Source: JBGTLW01 sp041743835
Lineage (GTDB): Bacteria > Planctomycetota > Phycisphaerae > Phycisphaerales > Phycisphaeraceae
NCBI GenBank assembly: GCA_041743835.1
Contig: JBGTLW010000139.1
Location: forward strand, 1 to 20,162
Direction: 5' to 3'
DNA: 20,162 nucleotides
The translations under genes were made by a program, and so were the position numbers. How positions within the stretch are numbered: position 1 is the first letter of the stretch; each line of letters begins with the position of its first letter. Shown in pieces: positions 14,637 through 20,162 of the stretch. The notes beneath the pieces are model-generated. The model ran no database searches. It saw only the letters and a program-made list of their open reading frames with translations, and was not told the origin of the DNA.

Positions 14637-14666
14637 GCGTCGGCCCGCCGGCAAGCGGGGCGACGC
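14637..14666 (-). promoter_or_regulatory. Hairpin between atpE and atpF
   Basis: GCGTCG pairs with CGACGC and, after one G/G mismatch, CCCGC pairs with GCGGG around a six-base loop. The stem begins about 28 bases after the atpE stop. In an mRNA it could protect the atpE 3' end or reduce read-through to atpF. Confidence 0.5.
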
Positions 14667-14693
14667 AAGTCGGTTGCGGTGTCTGATGTGGGG

Positions 14694-14960
14694 TCAGACG
14701 ACGAAAGCCAGCAGCACCATGGAGATGACGCCGAGGCCTTCGATCAGCGCCGCGGCGATGATCATGTTGGTTCCGATGGGCCCGGTGGCCTCGGGTTGAC
14801 GGGCGATCGACTGCACGGCGTTGCTGCCGATGTTGCCGATGCCCTTGGCGGCACCGAACACGGTCAGGCCGAAGCCCAAGCCGATACCCAGTGCCTTGAG
14901 GCCCACGTCGCCGATCAGCGACCCGTCCTGAGCCAGTGTGTTGAGGATTTCGAGTGACAT
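14694..14960 (-). CDS. atpE: F-type ATP synthase subunit c
   Basis: Subunit c is the membrane rotor subunit that carries protons. The 88-residue product is a two-helix hairpin: the first helix holds the glycine pattern GIGLGFGLTVFGAAKGIG at 25-42, then the polar loop ARQPEATGP at 53-61, then the second helix with the ion-binding Glu74 in AAALIEGLGV. The residue after Glu74 is Gly rather than Ser/Thr and the first helix lacks the Gln of sodium-binding rings, so a proton ring is inferred. The ATG at 14960 has GGAG seven bases upstream. Hairpins flank the cistron on both sides, consistent with the need for many more copies of c than of other subunits. Confidence 0.98.
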   Translation of the reverse strand: MSLEILNTLAQDGSLIGDVGLKALGIGLGFGLTVFGAAKGIGNIGSNAVQSIARQPEATGPIGTNMIIAAALIEGLGVISMVLLAFVV

Positions 14961-15006
14961 AACAATGCTCCAAAAGGGGTAAACGTTTGTGCCGGCGGTG
15001 TAAAGT

Positions 15007-15030
15007 GGCGGGGTGCCGACGTGCCCCGCC
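15007..15030 (-). promoter_or_regulatory. Hairpin between atpB and atpE
   Basis: GGCGGGG (15007-15013) and CCCCGCC (15024-15030) form a perfect 7-base stem around a ten-base loop. It starts about nine bases after the atpB stop and ends about 46 bases before the atpE start. It could act as an RNA stability or processing element at the 5' side of the c cistron. Confidence 0.5.
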
Positions 15031-15038
15031 GATATCGG

Positions 15039-16034
15039 TTAATGCGCCGCGACGGGCGGTGCATGGTTGTGTGGGTGTGCGTGGCCGTGGGCATCGCCGT
15101 GGCCGTGGTCATCGTGGCCGTGCCCGTGTTCATCGCCGTGCTCGCCGTGGTGTACTGCGCCCTGGCTGATGAACAGCACGGTGAGGAAGGTGAAGATGAA
15201 GGTCTGCAGGAAGGCCACGAACAGTTCCAGGAAGAGGATCGCCACCGTCCCCAGCGCCACGCCGATGCCGACGGAGTAGCCCACGACGGCGCTGTCTTTG
15301 CCGAACTGGTAGATCAGCCCCACCAGCGCGAGGACCACGAGGAACCCCGCGAGGATGTTGCCGAAAAGCCGCAGCGCCAGCACGGCAGACTTGATGATGA
15401 GGCCCATGACCTCCAGCAGCACGAGGAAAGCCGCGAGCGGGATCATCGGCCAAGGCTTGAAGGGGACCGGCGCGAAGTGCTTGAGGAAATCGACCCCGTT
15501 TTCCTTGAGGCCGATGGTGATGATCGCGATGAAGGAGAAGGTCGCCAGCGCGGCGGTCATGTTGATGTTCGCCATGGCCGGCCCGCCCCAGAACTGCCAG
15601 TACTCGTAATGGTTCTCATGCCCCATCAGGTACGCCACCAGCGCGACGGTCTGCCCGATCGGTGCCAGGCCCAGCAGGTTCGCAAACAGCACCACGAAGA
15701 AGACGGTCCAGACGTAGTAGATGTACTTGTCGGTGAGCGGGCCGAGGTTCGGCCGGGCGACGTTCTCGCGGAGGAACACGAGGATGGCTTCAAACAGTTG
15801 CGACACGCGGCCGGTGGTGACGTTGCCCTCCACCGTCGGGCCGTTGTTTCGGATGCGCTTGCTCAGCGGGACAAACACCAGCAGCACGAGTACGCAAGAC
15901 ACCAGCGCCATGAACATGTGCTGGGTGACCGGGAGGCCGAGGCCGGGGATCGTGAAGAGGGTCTGCGCCTCTGCCTTCTGGACCAGGGTGAGGCCCAGGG
16001 TCGGTTGGATCGTCTGGAGGAGCTGAGGGGTCAA
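15039..16034 (-). CDS. atpB: F-type ATP synthase subunit a with His-rich C-terminal tail
   Basis: Subunit a forms the proton half-channels beside the c ring. The 331-residue protein has membrane segments at about 38-56, 105-128, 158-176, 196-218, 221-245 and 255-291. The essential arginine is Arg222 in LALRLFGNILAG, with the conserved QTFIFTFLTVLFI block at 277-289. After the last helix comes a 37-residue tail (295-331) with 14 histidines, mostly in HGH, HGD and HAH steps, not found in E. coli subunit a. The start is a TTG at 16034 that overlaps the atpI stop (TTGA), with GGAG eight bases upstream; the next in-frame ATG would remove the N-terminal region. Translation is probably coupled to atpI. 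Confidence 0.96.
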   Translation of the reverse strand: MTPQLLQTIQPTLGLTLVQKAEAQTLFTIPGLGLPVTQHMFMALVSCVLVLLVFVPLSKRIRNNGPTVEGNVTTGRVSQLFEAILVFLRENVARPNLGPLTDKYIYYVWTVFFVVLFANLLGLAPIGQTVALVAYLMGHENHYEYWQFWGGPAMANINMTAALATFSFIAIITIGLKENGVDFLKHFAPVPFKPWPMIPLAAFLVLLEVMGLIIKSAVLALRLFGNILAGFLVVLALVGLIYQFGKDSAVVGYSVGIGVALGTVAILFLELFVAFLQTFIFTFLTVLFISQGAVHHGEHGDEHGHGHDDHGHGDAHGHAHPHNHAPPVAAH

Positions 16035-16501
16035 GACATCGTCTCCGCAGTGACGACCCGCAGCGGGTCGGTTGTGGTGGGTGTAGCGGTGTGGCCGGTG
16101 CGGCGGAGGTGCTTCACAAGCACCGTCACGTCAATCAGCATGAGCAAGCTGTAGAAGCTTACCGCAAACAGGGCCGTCGGTTTGGACGCCAGCCCGAGGC
16201 CGTGGACAAGCACCGCGATGCCCAGCAGGATGGTGGCCAATCGGACGACCATCGTGAGCATGGCCATCTGCGCCAGCCGGGCCGGCCCCGCCGCCGCCGC
16301 ACGCCGGACAATCTCCAGCGACACGAGGAAGCTCACCACACTCACCCCGAGCCCGGCCAGGCAGGGCAGCAGCCACTGCGGATTTCCACTGGCAAAGCAG
16401 ATGCCCACGCCAACCGCCCCGCCGACCAGCGCAACGCCCACCAGAGCCGCGGCAAGGCGGGCCAGGGGGAACGGCGGGCTGGTGGTGATGGGATCGGTCA
16501 T
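16031..16501 (-). CDS. atpI: AtpI-like ATP synthase accessory membrane protein
   Basis: This 156-residue protein has four predicted membrane segments at about 14-36, 43-64, 76-100 and 108-129, and a short polar tail. It has no strong motif of its own. Position, size and topology, directly upstream of atpB and after an atpZ-like gene, match AtpI (ATP synthase subunit I), which in other bacteria aids c-ring assembly or, with AtpZ, divalent cation entry. Its stop overlaps the atpB TTG start by four bases, and its ATG lies eight bases after the atpZ stop, so the three are tightly linked. Sequence similarity within this family is low, so the symbol rests mainly on context. Confidence 0.7.
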   Translation of the reverse strand: MTDPITTSPPFPLARLAAALVGVALVGGAVGVGICFASGNPQWLLPCLAGLGVSVVSFLVSLEIVRRAAAAGPARLAQMAMLTMVVRLATILLGIAVLVHGLGLASKPTALFAVSFYSLLMLIDVTVLVKHLRRTGHTATPTTTDPLRVVTAETMS

Positions 16502-16509
16502 GCTGGCGG

Positions 16510-16815
16510 TCAGTCGGTGTGCTTACGGTCCTGTTGCCCGGTCGGGGTGGGCTTGTCGGTGGTCTTGCGTTGCTGGATGCGGTTGATCGCGTCTTTCTGG
16601 GCGGCCAAGGCGTCTTTGATGAGCAAGTACATGCCGCCGATTAACCCAAGCGAGCCCCCGATCAGCATGCCCCAGGGCTCCGAGCCCAGCATCGTGTCAA
16701 TCCACCAGCCCAAGGCCCCGAAACCGATCGCACCCCCGGCGAACTGAAGGCCCATCCCAGCCAGACGCATCTGTCGGCGTCGGTCGGCTTCACCATAGGG
16801 TTCGCGGGGACTCAA
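16510..16815 (-). CDS. atpZ: AtpZ/AtpQ-like small membrane protein of the ATP synthase operon
   Basis: A 101-residue protein with a charged N-terminus (1-18), two membrane segments (about 19-38 and 48-67) joined by a WWIDTMLGSEPWG loop, and a basic/polar C-terminal tail (about 75-101). The Gly-rich first helix, the Asp in the loop and the GGMYLLIKD end of the second helix fit the AtpZ/ATPase gene 1 family, which precedes atpI in many operons. The chosen start is a TTG at 16815 because AAGGGG lies about seven bases upstream; the first ATG (16770) lacks a ribosome site. It follows atpG by 47 bases and atpI by its own close spacing, so all are probably one transcript. Confidence 0.82.
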   Translation of the reverse strand: MSPREPYGEADRRRQMRLAGMGLQFAGGAIGFGALGWWIDTMLGSEPWGMLIGGSLGLIGGMYLLIKDALAAQKDAINRIQQRKTTDKPTPTGQQDRKHTD

Positions 16816-16862
16816 GCGGTGCCCCTTTCGTGACCCCCACGGGTGGGTGGATCGGCCCCAGT

Positions 16863-17750
16863 TTACTCTAACGCCGCCGCACCGCCGATGATCTCCGACA
16901 ACTCGGTGGTGATCGCCGTCTGCCGGGCACGGTTGAACTTACGCTTGAGGGTCTTGCTGAGCTTGCCCGCGGCATCGGTCGCCGCCTTCATCGCCACCAT
17001 GCGCGCCAGTTGCTCGCTGACGATCGCCTCGTTGAACCACTGGTACAACGAGGTCTTCACCGTCACCGGCAGGATCTCGCCCAGCAGCGTCTGCGGGTCC
17101 GGCGAGAAGTCGTACAACGCGGAAGGCCCAGCCTTGCCCCCACCGGCCGGGGTCGGCGGCTGCATGGGCAGCAACTGAGCGACCACGGGCACCTGCTTGC
17201 TCATCGTCACGAACGACATATACGCCACACGCACCGCGTCGTACTTGCCCGCGACAAAGTCATCCATGTAACGCTGGGCCAGCGCGTGGACATCCTCGAA
17301 CTTCGGCTCATCGCCGAACTGCTTGTGGACCTGCGCCAGCGGGACCTGGTTGAACTTGCAGAAGCCCACGCCCTTCTTCCCGACCATCTCAACATCAAAC
17401 CCCCAGACGCCCCCCGCCGCCCGGACGCGTTGGTACATCGTCCGCAGGACGTTGGCGTTGTACGCACCGCACAGGCCACGCTCCGAGGTGATGACCAGCA
17501 ACAGCTCTCGACCCACCTTCTTCTCCGGGGCCTTGAGCAGGGGATGCGAGATATCCGCGTCGTCGCCGATCGCGGCCGAGAGCTCCCGGACGACCTCGCC
17601 GATCTTGCGGGTGTAGGCCTGCGCCTGGGTGGCGCGGCGTTGCATCTTCTGGAAGCGGGCCGAGGCAATGAGCTGCATCGTCTTGGTGATGCGCTGGATA
17701 TTGCCGACGGCCTTCATCCGGCCCTTGATTTCGCGAGTACCTGCTGGCAT
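16863..17750 (-). CDS. atpG: F-type ATP synthase subunit gamma
   Basis: Subunit gamma is the central rotor shaft inside the alpha/beta hexamer. The 295-residue protein has the N-terminal coiled-coil helix TREIKGRMKAVGNIQRITKT (from residue 5), the conserved TSERGLCGAYNANV in the middle, and the C-terminal helix MVAMKAATDAAGKLSKTLKR with ARQTAITTELSEIIGGAAAL at the end. A Gly/Pro-rich insertion (QPPTPAGGGKAGPSALYDFS) lies before the C-terminal helix. The ATG at 17750 was preferred to a TTG at 17777. No Shine-Dalgarno is visible; a TTGATG-N16-TATCAT promoter ends nine bases before the ATG. It is the first gene of the cluster, ahead of atpZ, which is unusual because gamma normally follows alpha. 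Confidence 0.97.
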   Translation of the reverse strand: MPAGTREIKGRMKAVGNIQRITKTMQLIASARFQKMQRRATQAQAYTRKIGEVVRELSAAIGDDADISHPLLKAPEKKVGRELLLVITSERGLCGAYNANVLRTMYQRVRAAGGVWGFDVEMVGKKGVGFCKFNQVPLAQVHKQFGDEPKFEDVHALAQRYMDDFVAGKYDAVRVAYMSFVTMSKQVPVVAQLLPMQPPTPAGGGKAGPSALYDFSPDPQTLLGEILPVTVKTSLYQWFNEAIVSEQLARMVAMKAATDAAGKLSKTLKRKFNRARQTAITTELSEIIGGAAALE

Positions 17751-17759
17751 GAGGGCCGC

Positions 17760-17787
17760 ATGATAGTGATTTCCCAAGCCGCATCAA
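17760..17787 (-). promoter_or_regulatory. atpG: Promoter of the ATP synthase operon upstream of atpG
   Basis: On the minus strand TTGATG (17787-17782) and TATCAT (17765-17760) are separated by 16 bases, a fair sigma-70 promoter. The -10 box ends nine bases before the atpG ATG, giving a predicted leader of about three bases and so a near-leaderless mRNA. It would drive at least atpG and probably all of atpG-atpZIBEFHA. Confidence 0.55.
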
Positions 17788-17954
17788 CGCCAGCCCACCC
17801 CCGGAACCAAACATCTACCCCGGCTAACCCCCCTACACGCCAGCCAGCCCACAGTTTCCACACCAAAAGCCGGCGCGCACTCGCGAAAAACCAATCATCC
17901 ACAATCCACACGCTTGACCGTGCAAAGGCCGGCACTCATCCCAGCTCCACTTCC

Positions 17955-17976
17955 GGGGGTCGGGGGGCGGGGGGGG
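17955..17976 (+). other. G-run tract with G-quadruplex potential
   Basis: G runs of 5, 6 and 8 are separated by TC and C on the plus strand. The long last run can supply two tracts, so a four-tract quadruplex is possible. It lies 14 bases past the stop of the minus-strand oxidoreductase gene, so its transcript would carry the complementary C-rich stretch, which could instead favour Rho-dependent termination. Confidence 0.5.
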
Positions 17977-17989
17977 CGATTGTCCTCTG

Positions 17990-18991
17990 CTACGCCCGGT
18001 AGTGTGGCGTGGCAAGGTCAACCATCGTCAGCAGGCCGGGTTGGGCCTTGACCGCGGGGGCAAGCGTGTTGAGTGTGATCGCGCACGTCGCCACGTCGCC
18101 GTTGACCCCGCCCTCAATCGTCGATTCGATGTCCGGCAGGCCCTGGATACGCACCGTGTCGAACGACCGCTTCTCCCCCACCGCTGCGCGGAACTCCAGC
18201 CGGACAACCTCACGCCTGCCCACAAAGCCACAGCCGATCTGCTCCACCCCGCACACGCCCCCCTTCTTCACCGACACGTGCTCGGTGCGGATGCTCTTTT
18301 GCGCGGTCACCGGCTCGATGCTCTCGGTCACGCGGGTCAGCTTCCAACCCATCGCGTGGGCCACGAACTGTACCGACTCGGTCAGCCCCACATGGCGGAT
18401 GATGCCCGCCTTGACCTTTACGCGGAACGCGTCGTGCGTCAGCCCCGCGCCGATCTTGAGTTGGAACGGCCCGCGCCGCCTGGACGCGTCCTGCACCCGC
18501 AGCACTTCCACCCGATCGACCCGCTGACACAGGCCAGAGAGCGCGACAGGCAGATAGTCCATCAGATAGCCGGGGTTCACGCCCGTGCCCACACAGGTCA
18601 CGCCGTGCGCCTTGGCGATCCGGTCGATCTTCCTCGCTTCCTTGGGATGATTGTTCCACGGGAACGACAACTCCTCACACGTGGAGACGACATTGAGTTT
18701 GTGCTTCGCAGCCGCCTCGACCTGCGACACAAGCCGGGCGATGTCCGACACGGTCGCCAGCAACGCCACATCTGCCTTGCCCTTGCCAAGCGCGGCCGGG
18801 AGGTCGGGCGACACCTTCAAGCCCAACTTCTTGCCCAGCCCGCAGACCGTGCCGACATCCATGCCGACCTTGGCGGGATCGGTATCCACCACGCCGACGA
18901 GTTTGAGCGACTTTCGCTCGACCGCGAACCGGGCCATCGCCTGCCCCAGCGGGCCAAGACCAAACTGCACAACACGGATCGGCTTACGCAT
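17990..18991 (-). CDS. DapB/2,4-diaminopentanoate dehydrogenase-like oxidoreductase
   Basis: A 333-residue NAD(P)-dependent dehydrogenase. The N-terminal Rossmann fold begins VVQFGLGPLGQAMARF, with the GxGxxG at residues 11-16, followed by VVDTDPAKVGMDVGTVCG, the acidic residue after the second strand. Motifs STCEELSFPW and CVGTGVNPGYLMDYLP, and the Arg-rich RVQDASRRRGPFQLKIGAG, fit the dihydrodipicolinate-reductase-like group that includes 2,4-diaminopentanoate dehydrogenase, rather than true lysine-pathway DapB, which is about 270 residues. The substrate cannot be read from sequence. The ATG at 18991 has AGGG nine bases upstream. The nearest genes (atpG, MBL hydrolase) give no pathway clue. 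A G/C-run tract follows the stop. Confidence 0.75.
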   Translation of the reverse strand: MRKPIRVVQFGLGPLGQAMARFAVERKSLKLVGVVDTDPAKVGMDVGTVCGLGKKLGLKVSPDLPAALGKGKADVALLATVSDIARLVSQVEAAAKHKLNVVSTCEELSFPWNNHPKEARKIDRIAKAHGVTCVGTGVNPGYLMDYLPVALSGLCQRVDRVEVLRVQDASRRRGPFQLKIGAGLTHDAFRVKVKAGIIRHVGLTESVQFVAHAMGWKLTRVTESIEPVTAQKSIRTEHVSVKKGGVCGVEQIGCGFVGRREVVRLEFRAAVGEKRSFDTVRIQGLPDIESTIEGGVNGDVATCAITLNTLAPAVKAQPGLLTMVDLATPHYRA

Positions 18992-19125
18992 CGAAGGCTT
19001 CCCTAATGTGGTATGGAGAATCGTCGAGCCTATCACCGCACGCAGCCAAGCGTCAACACCACCGCGTCACGCAAAGCGCCCGTGTACCACCAACAGCATG
19101 GCCGGGTTCGAATGCGACATCGCGA

Positions 19126-19767
19126 TCAGGCGCGGACGAACGGGTTGGTGCGTTTCTCCTTGCCGATGGTCGTGGCTTCCATGTGGCCGGGGAGGATGCG
19201 GGTCGCATCGGGGAGGGTGTAAAGCTGCTCGCGGATGCCCTTCTCCAGCGCGTCGTAGTCTGACGTGGGGAAGTCGTGTCGGCCGATGCTGCTGTTGAAG
19301 AGCGTATCGCCGACGATCGCGGTGGCGCTCGGTGCGTGGTAGAGGCAGATGCCCCCGGGGCTGTGGCCCGGCGTATGGCGGACCTCGAAGCTGTGGCCCG
19401 CCAGTTCCAGCGTGTCGCCGTGACGCAGCAGTTGCGTAGGCTCCGGCCCGACGAACGGCTGCGCCAGATACATCGAAAGGTTCAGCGACGCATCGCCGAG
19501 AAAATCCATCTCCGCTTCGTGGATCAGGATCGGCATCGCGCCCAGACGGTCCAGCACCTCGTGCATCCCCGCGATGTGATCGATATGCGCGTGGGTCAGG
19601 ATGAGCTTCTCCGGCCGCAGCGACCGCCCCTCCACAAACGCGATCAGGGCCTCCGGCTCGAACCCCGCATCGACCACCCAACACGCGCCGCTGTCTGTAT
19701 AGACCACGTAGCAGTTGGTCTGCCACACGCCCAGCATAAACCTCTCGAAGTGGATGCCATCAGCCAT
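19126..19767 (-). CDS. Metallo-beta-lactamase-fold hydrolase, glyoxalase II-like
   Basis: This 213-residue hydrolase has all main metal ligands of the glyoxalase II-type MBL fold: HAHIDH at 59-64, His135 in HTPGHSPGG, Asp154 in VGDTLFNSSIGRHDFP and His195 in PGHMEATT. The GRHDFP segment and the total length match the short hydroxyacylglutathione-hydrolase-like proteins common in bacteria, many of which act on thioesters other than glutathione conjugates, so the substrate is left open. The ATG at 19767 gives the family N-terminus; the frame upstream is Ser/Cys-rich and unlike it. There is no Shine-Dalgarno; a TACACT box seven bases upstream suggests a leaderless mRNA. It diverges from the DUF429-like gene 47 bases away. 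Confidence 0.88.
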   Translation of the reverse strand: MADGIHFERFMLGVWQTNCYVVYTDSGACWVVDAGFEPEALIAFVEGRSLRPEKLILTHAHIDHIAGMHEVLDRLGAMPILIHEAEMDFLGDASLNLSMYLAQPFVGPEPTQLLRHGDTLELAGHSFEVRHTPGHSPGGICLYHAPSATAIVGDTLFNSSIGRHDFPTSDYDALEKGIREQLYTLPDATRILPGHMEATTIGKEKRTNPFVRA

Positions 19768-19774
19768 GGGTTTC

Positions 19775-19780
19775 AGTGTA
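19775..19780 (-). promoter_or_regulatory. -10-like TACACT box seven bases before the MBL hydrolase ATG
   Basis: Minus-strand TACACT fits the TANNNT pattern and lies seven bases before the start codon, the distance expected for a transcript starting at the ATG. The spacer GAAACCC is not a ribosome binding site. No -35 is clear. Confidence 0.4.
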
Positions 19781-19800
19781 CCAATCGCCCCGCAACTGGT

Positions 19801-19806
19801 TACTCT
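19801..19806 (+). promoter_or_regulatory. -10-like TACTCT box eight bases before the DUF429-like ATG
   Basis: TACTCT keeps the TANNNT pattern, eight bases before the ATG at 19815, with no ribosome site between. Weaker on its own than the others, but it repeats the same spacing. Confidence 0.3.
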
Positions 19807-19814
19807 GGTGCCCG

Positions 19815-20162
19815 ATGACCATGACGAATGACACAAACTACTTCGCGGGGCTGGACTTTAGCGGTGCGCGCGGGGCGCTTGCGAATCTGTGGTCGGCTGT
19901 GGGCATCGAGCACGACCAGAAGCTGCATATCCTGTCGCTGCGGCCCCACCCCTTCCGCCCGGATGCCGCAGCCTTCCTCCACGCGGGCTGGCGCGAGGCA
20001 GCGGGCGCATCGCCTGACGCTACGCTCCTGGCTGGCCTGGACTTCCCCTTCGGCATCCCGCGCGCCGCCGCCGAGCAACTCGGGCTGCTTCAGGCGGGTT
20101 ACCGCGAAATCCTGCGTCACCTTGCCGCGAGCGATGCCGACCACATCGCCGCCGCCCTGAGA
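19815..20162 (+). CDS. DUF429-like protein, 5' part only
   Basis: An open frame starts at the ATG at 19815 and runs off the window end without a stop (116 codons visible). It begins with a short polar leader, then FAGLDFSGARGALANLW (about residues 10-26), a charged stretch, and LLAGLDFPFGIPRAAAEQL (about 71-89). The two Asp-containing strands GLDFSGA and GLDFPFGIP are typical of DUF429 proteins, which have a predicted RNase H-like fold of unknown function. Because the gene is cut, a simple search for stop-bounded frames misses it, and antisense frames overlap it. Start support: no Shine-Dalgarno, but a TACTCT box eight bases upstream; a second ATG two codons later is an alternative. Confidence 0.75.
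   Translation, partial: MTMTNDTNYFAGLDFSGARGALANLWSAVGIEHDQKLHILSLRPHPFRPDAAAFLHAGWREAAGASPDATLLAGLDFPFGIPRAAAEQLGLLQAGYREILRHLAASDADHIAAALR

Noticed and set aside
14694..14960. Possible sodium-binding c ring
   Set aside because: The residue after Glu74 is Gly and the first helix lacks the Gln typical of sodium-type c subunits, so a proton ring is more likely.
14584..14973. 129-codon minus-strand frame overlapping atpE
   Set aside because: Out of frame with the clear c subunit and composed of Arg/His-rich low-complexity sequence.
15021..16154. 377-codon plus-strand open frame opposite atpB and atpI
   Set aside because: His/Glu/Arg-rich shadow of hydrophobic genes; no start context or family features.

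Overview
The window is high-GC bacterial DNA with dense, ordinary housekeeping genes on both strands. Three things suggest a member of the Planctomycetota, probably the class Phycisphaerae: a signal peptidase I enlarged by a central insertion, complex I and ATP synthase genes split away from their usual partners, and a C-terminal fragment of a four-helix-bundle (23S rRNA intervening-sequence type) protein beside degenerate TGGTGCCT octamers. That placement is inference from gene content, not from a marker gene. No mobile element, CRISPR array, tRNA or rRNA was recognised.

Layout. Positions 1-301 hold the possible first codons of a leftward gene, two dyads and two near-identical small hairpins. 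A DUF456 membrane protein (302-847, +) converges on nuoH (945-2261, -) with a strong hairpin between them. nuoH diverges from a 577-residue lepB (2384-4117, +). A 487-base gap follows, with an AT-rich core flanked by DnaA-box-like 9-mers. Then come ilvN (4605-5219, +), a glycogen-synthase-like glycosyltransferase with a histone-like basic tail (5307-7187, +) and a membrane sensor histidine kinase (7242-8885, +). On the minus strand lie a secreted alpha/beta hydrolase (9018-9995) and citrate synthase gltA (10035-11330), probably co-transcribed.

The core of the right half is an ATP synthase cluster read leftward: atpG (gamma), atpZ, atpI, atpB (a), atpE (c), atpF (b), atpH (delta), atpA (alpha), closed by a good intrinsic terminator. 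Gamma comes first instead of following alpha, and beta and epsilon are absent from this window. Subunit a ends in a His-rich tail, delta has a long polar N-terminal extension, and the c cistron is bracketed by RNA hairpins. Upstream on the same strand are a DapB/2,4-diaminopentanoate dehydrogenase-like oxidoreductase and a glyoxalase-II-like metallo-beta-lactamase-fold hydrolase. The latter diverges from a DUF429-like gene cut off by the window end.

Functionally, most genes belong to energy and central metabolism (complex I, citrate synthase, F-type ATP synthase), branched-chain amino acid control, polysaccharide synthesis and protein export. No clearly new multi-gene system is visible. The most unusual signals are the ATP synthase gene order with its remnant insertion between atpH and atpA, a repeated TANNNT box 6-9 bases before start codons that lack a Shine-Dalgarno (probable leaderless or near-leaderless transcripts), the modified signal peptidase, and the gap upstream of ilvN.
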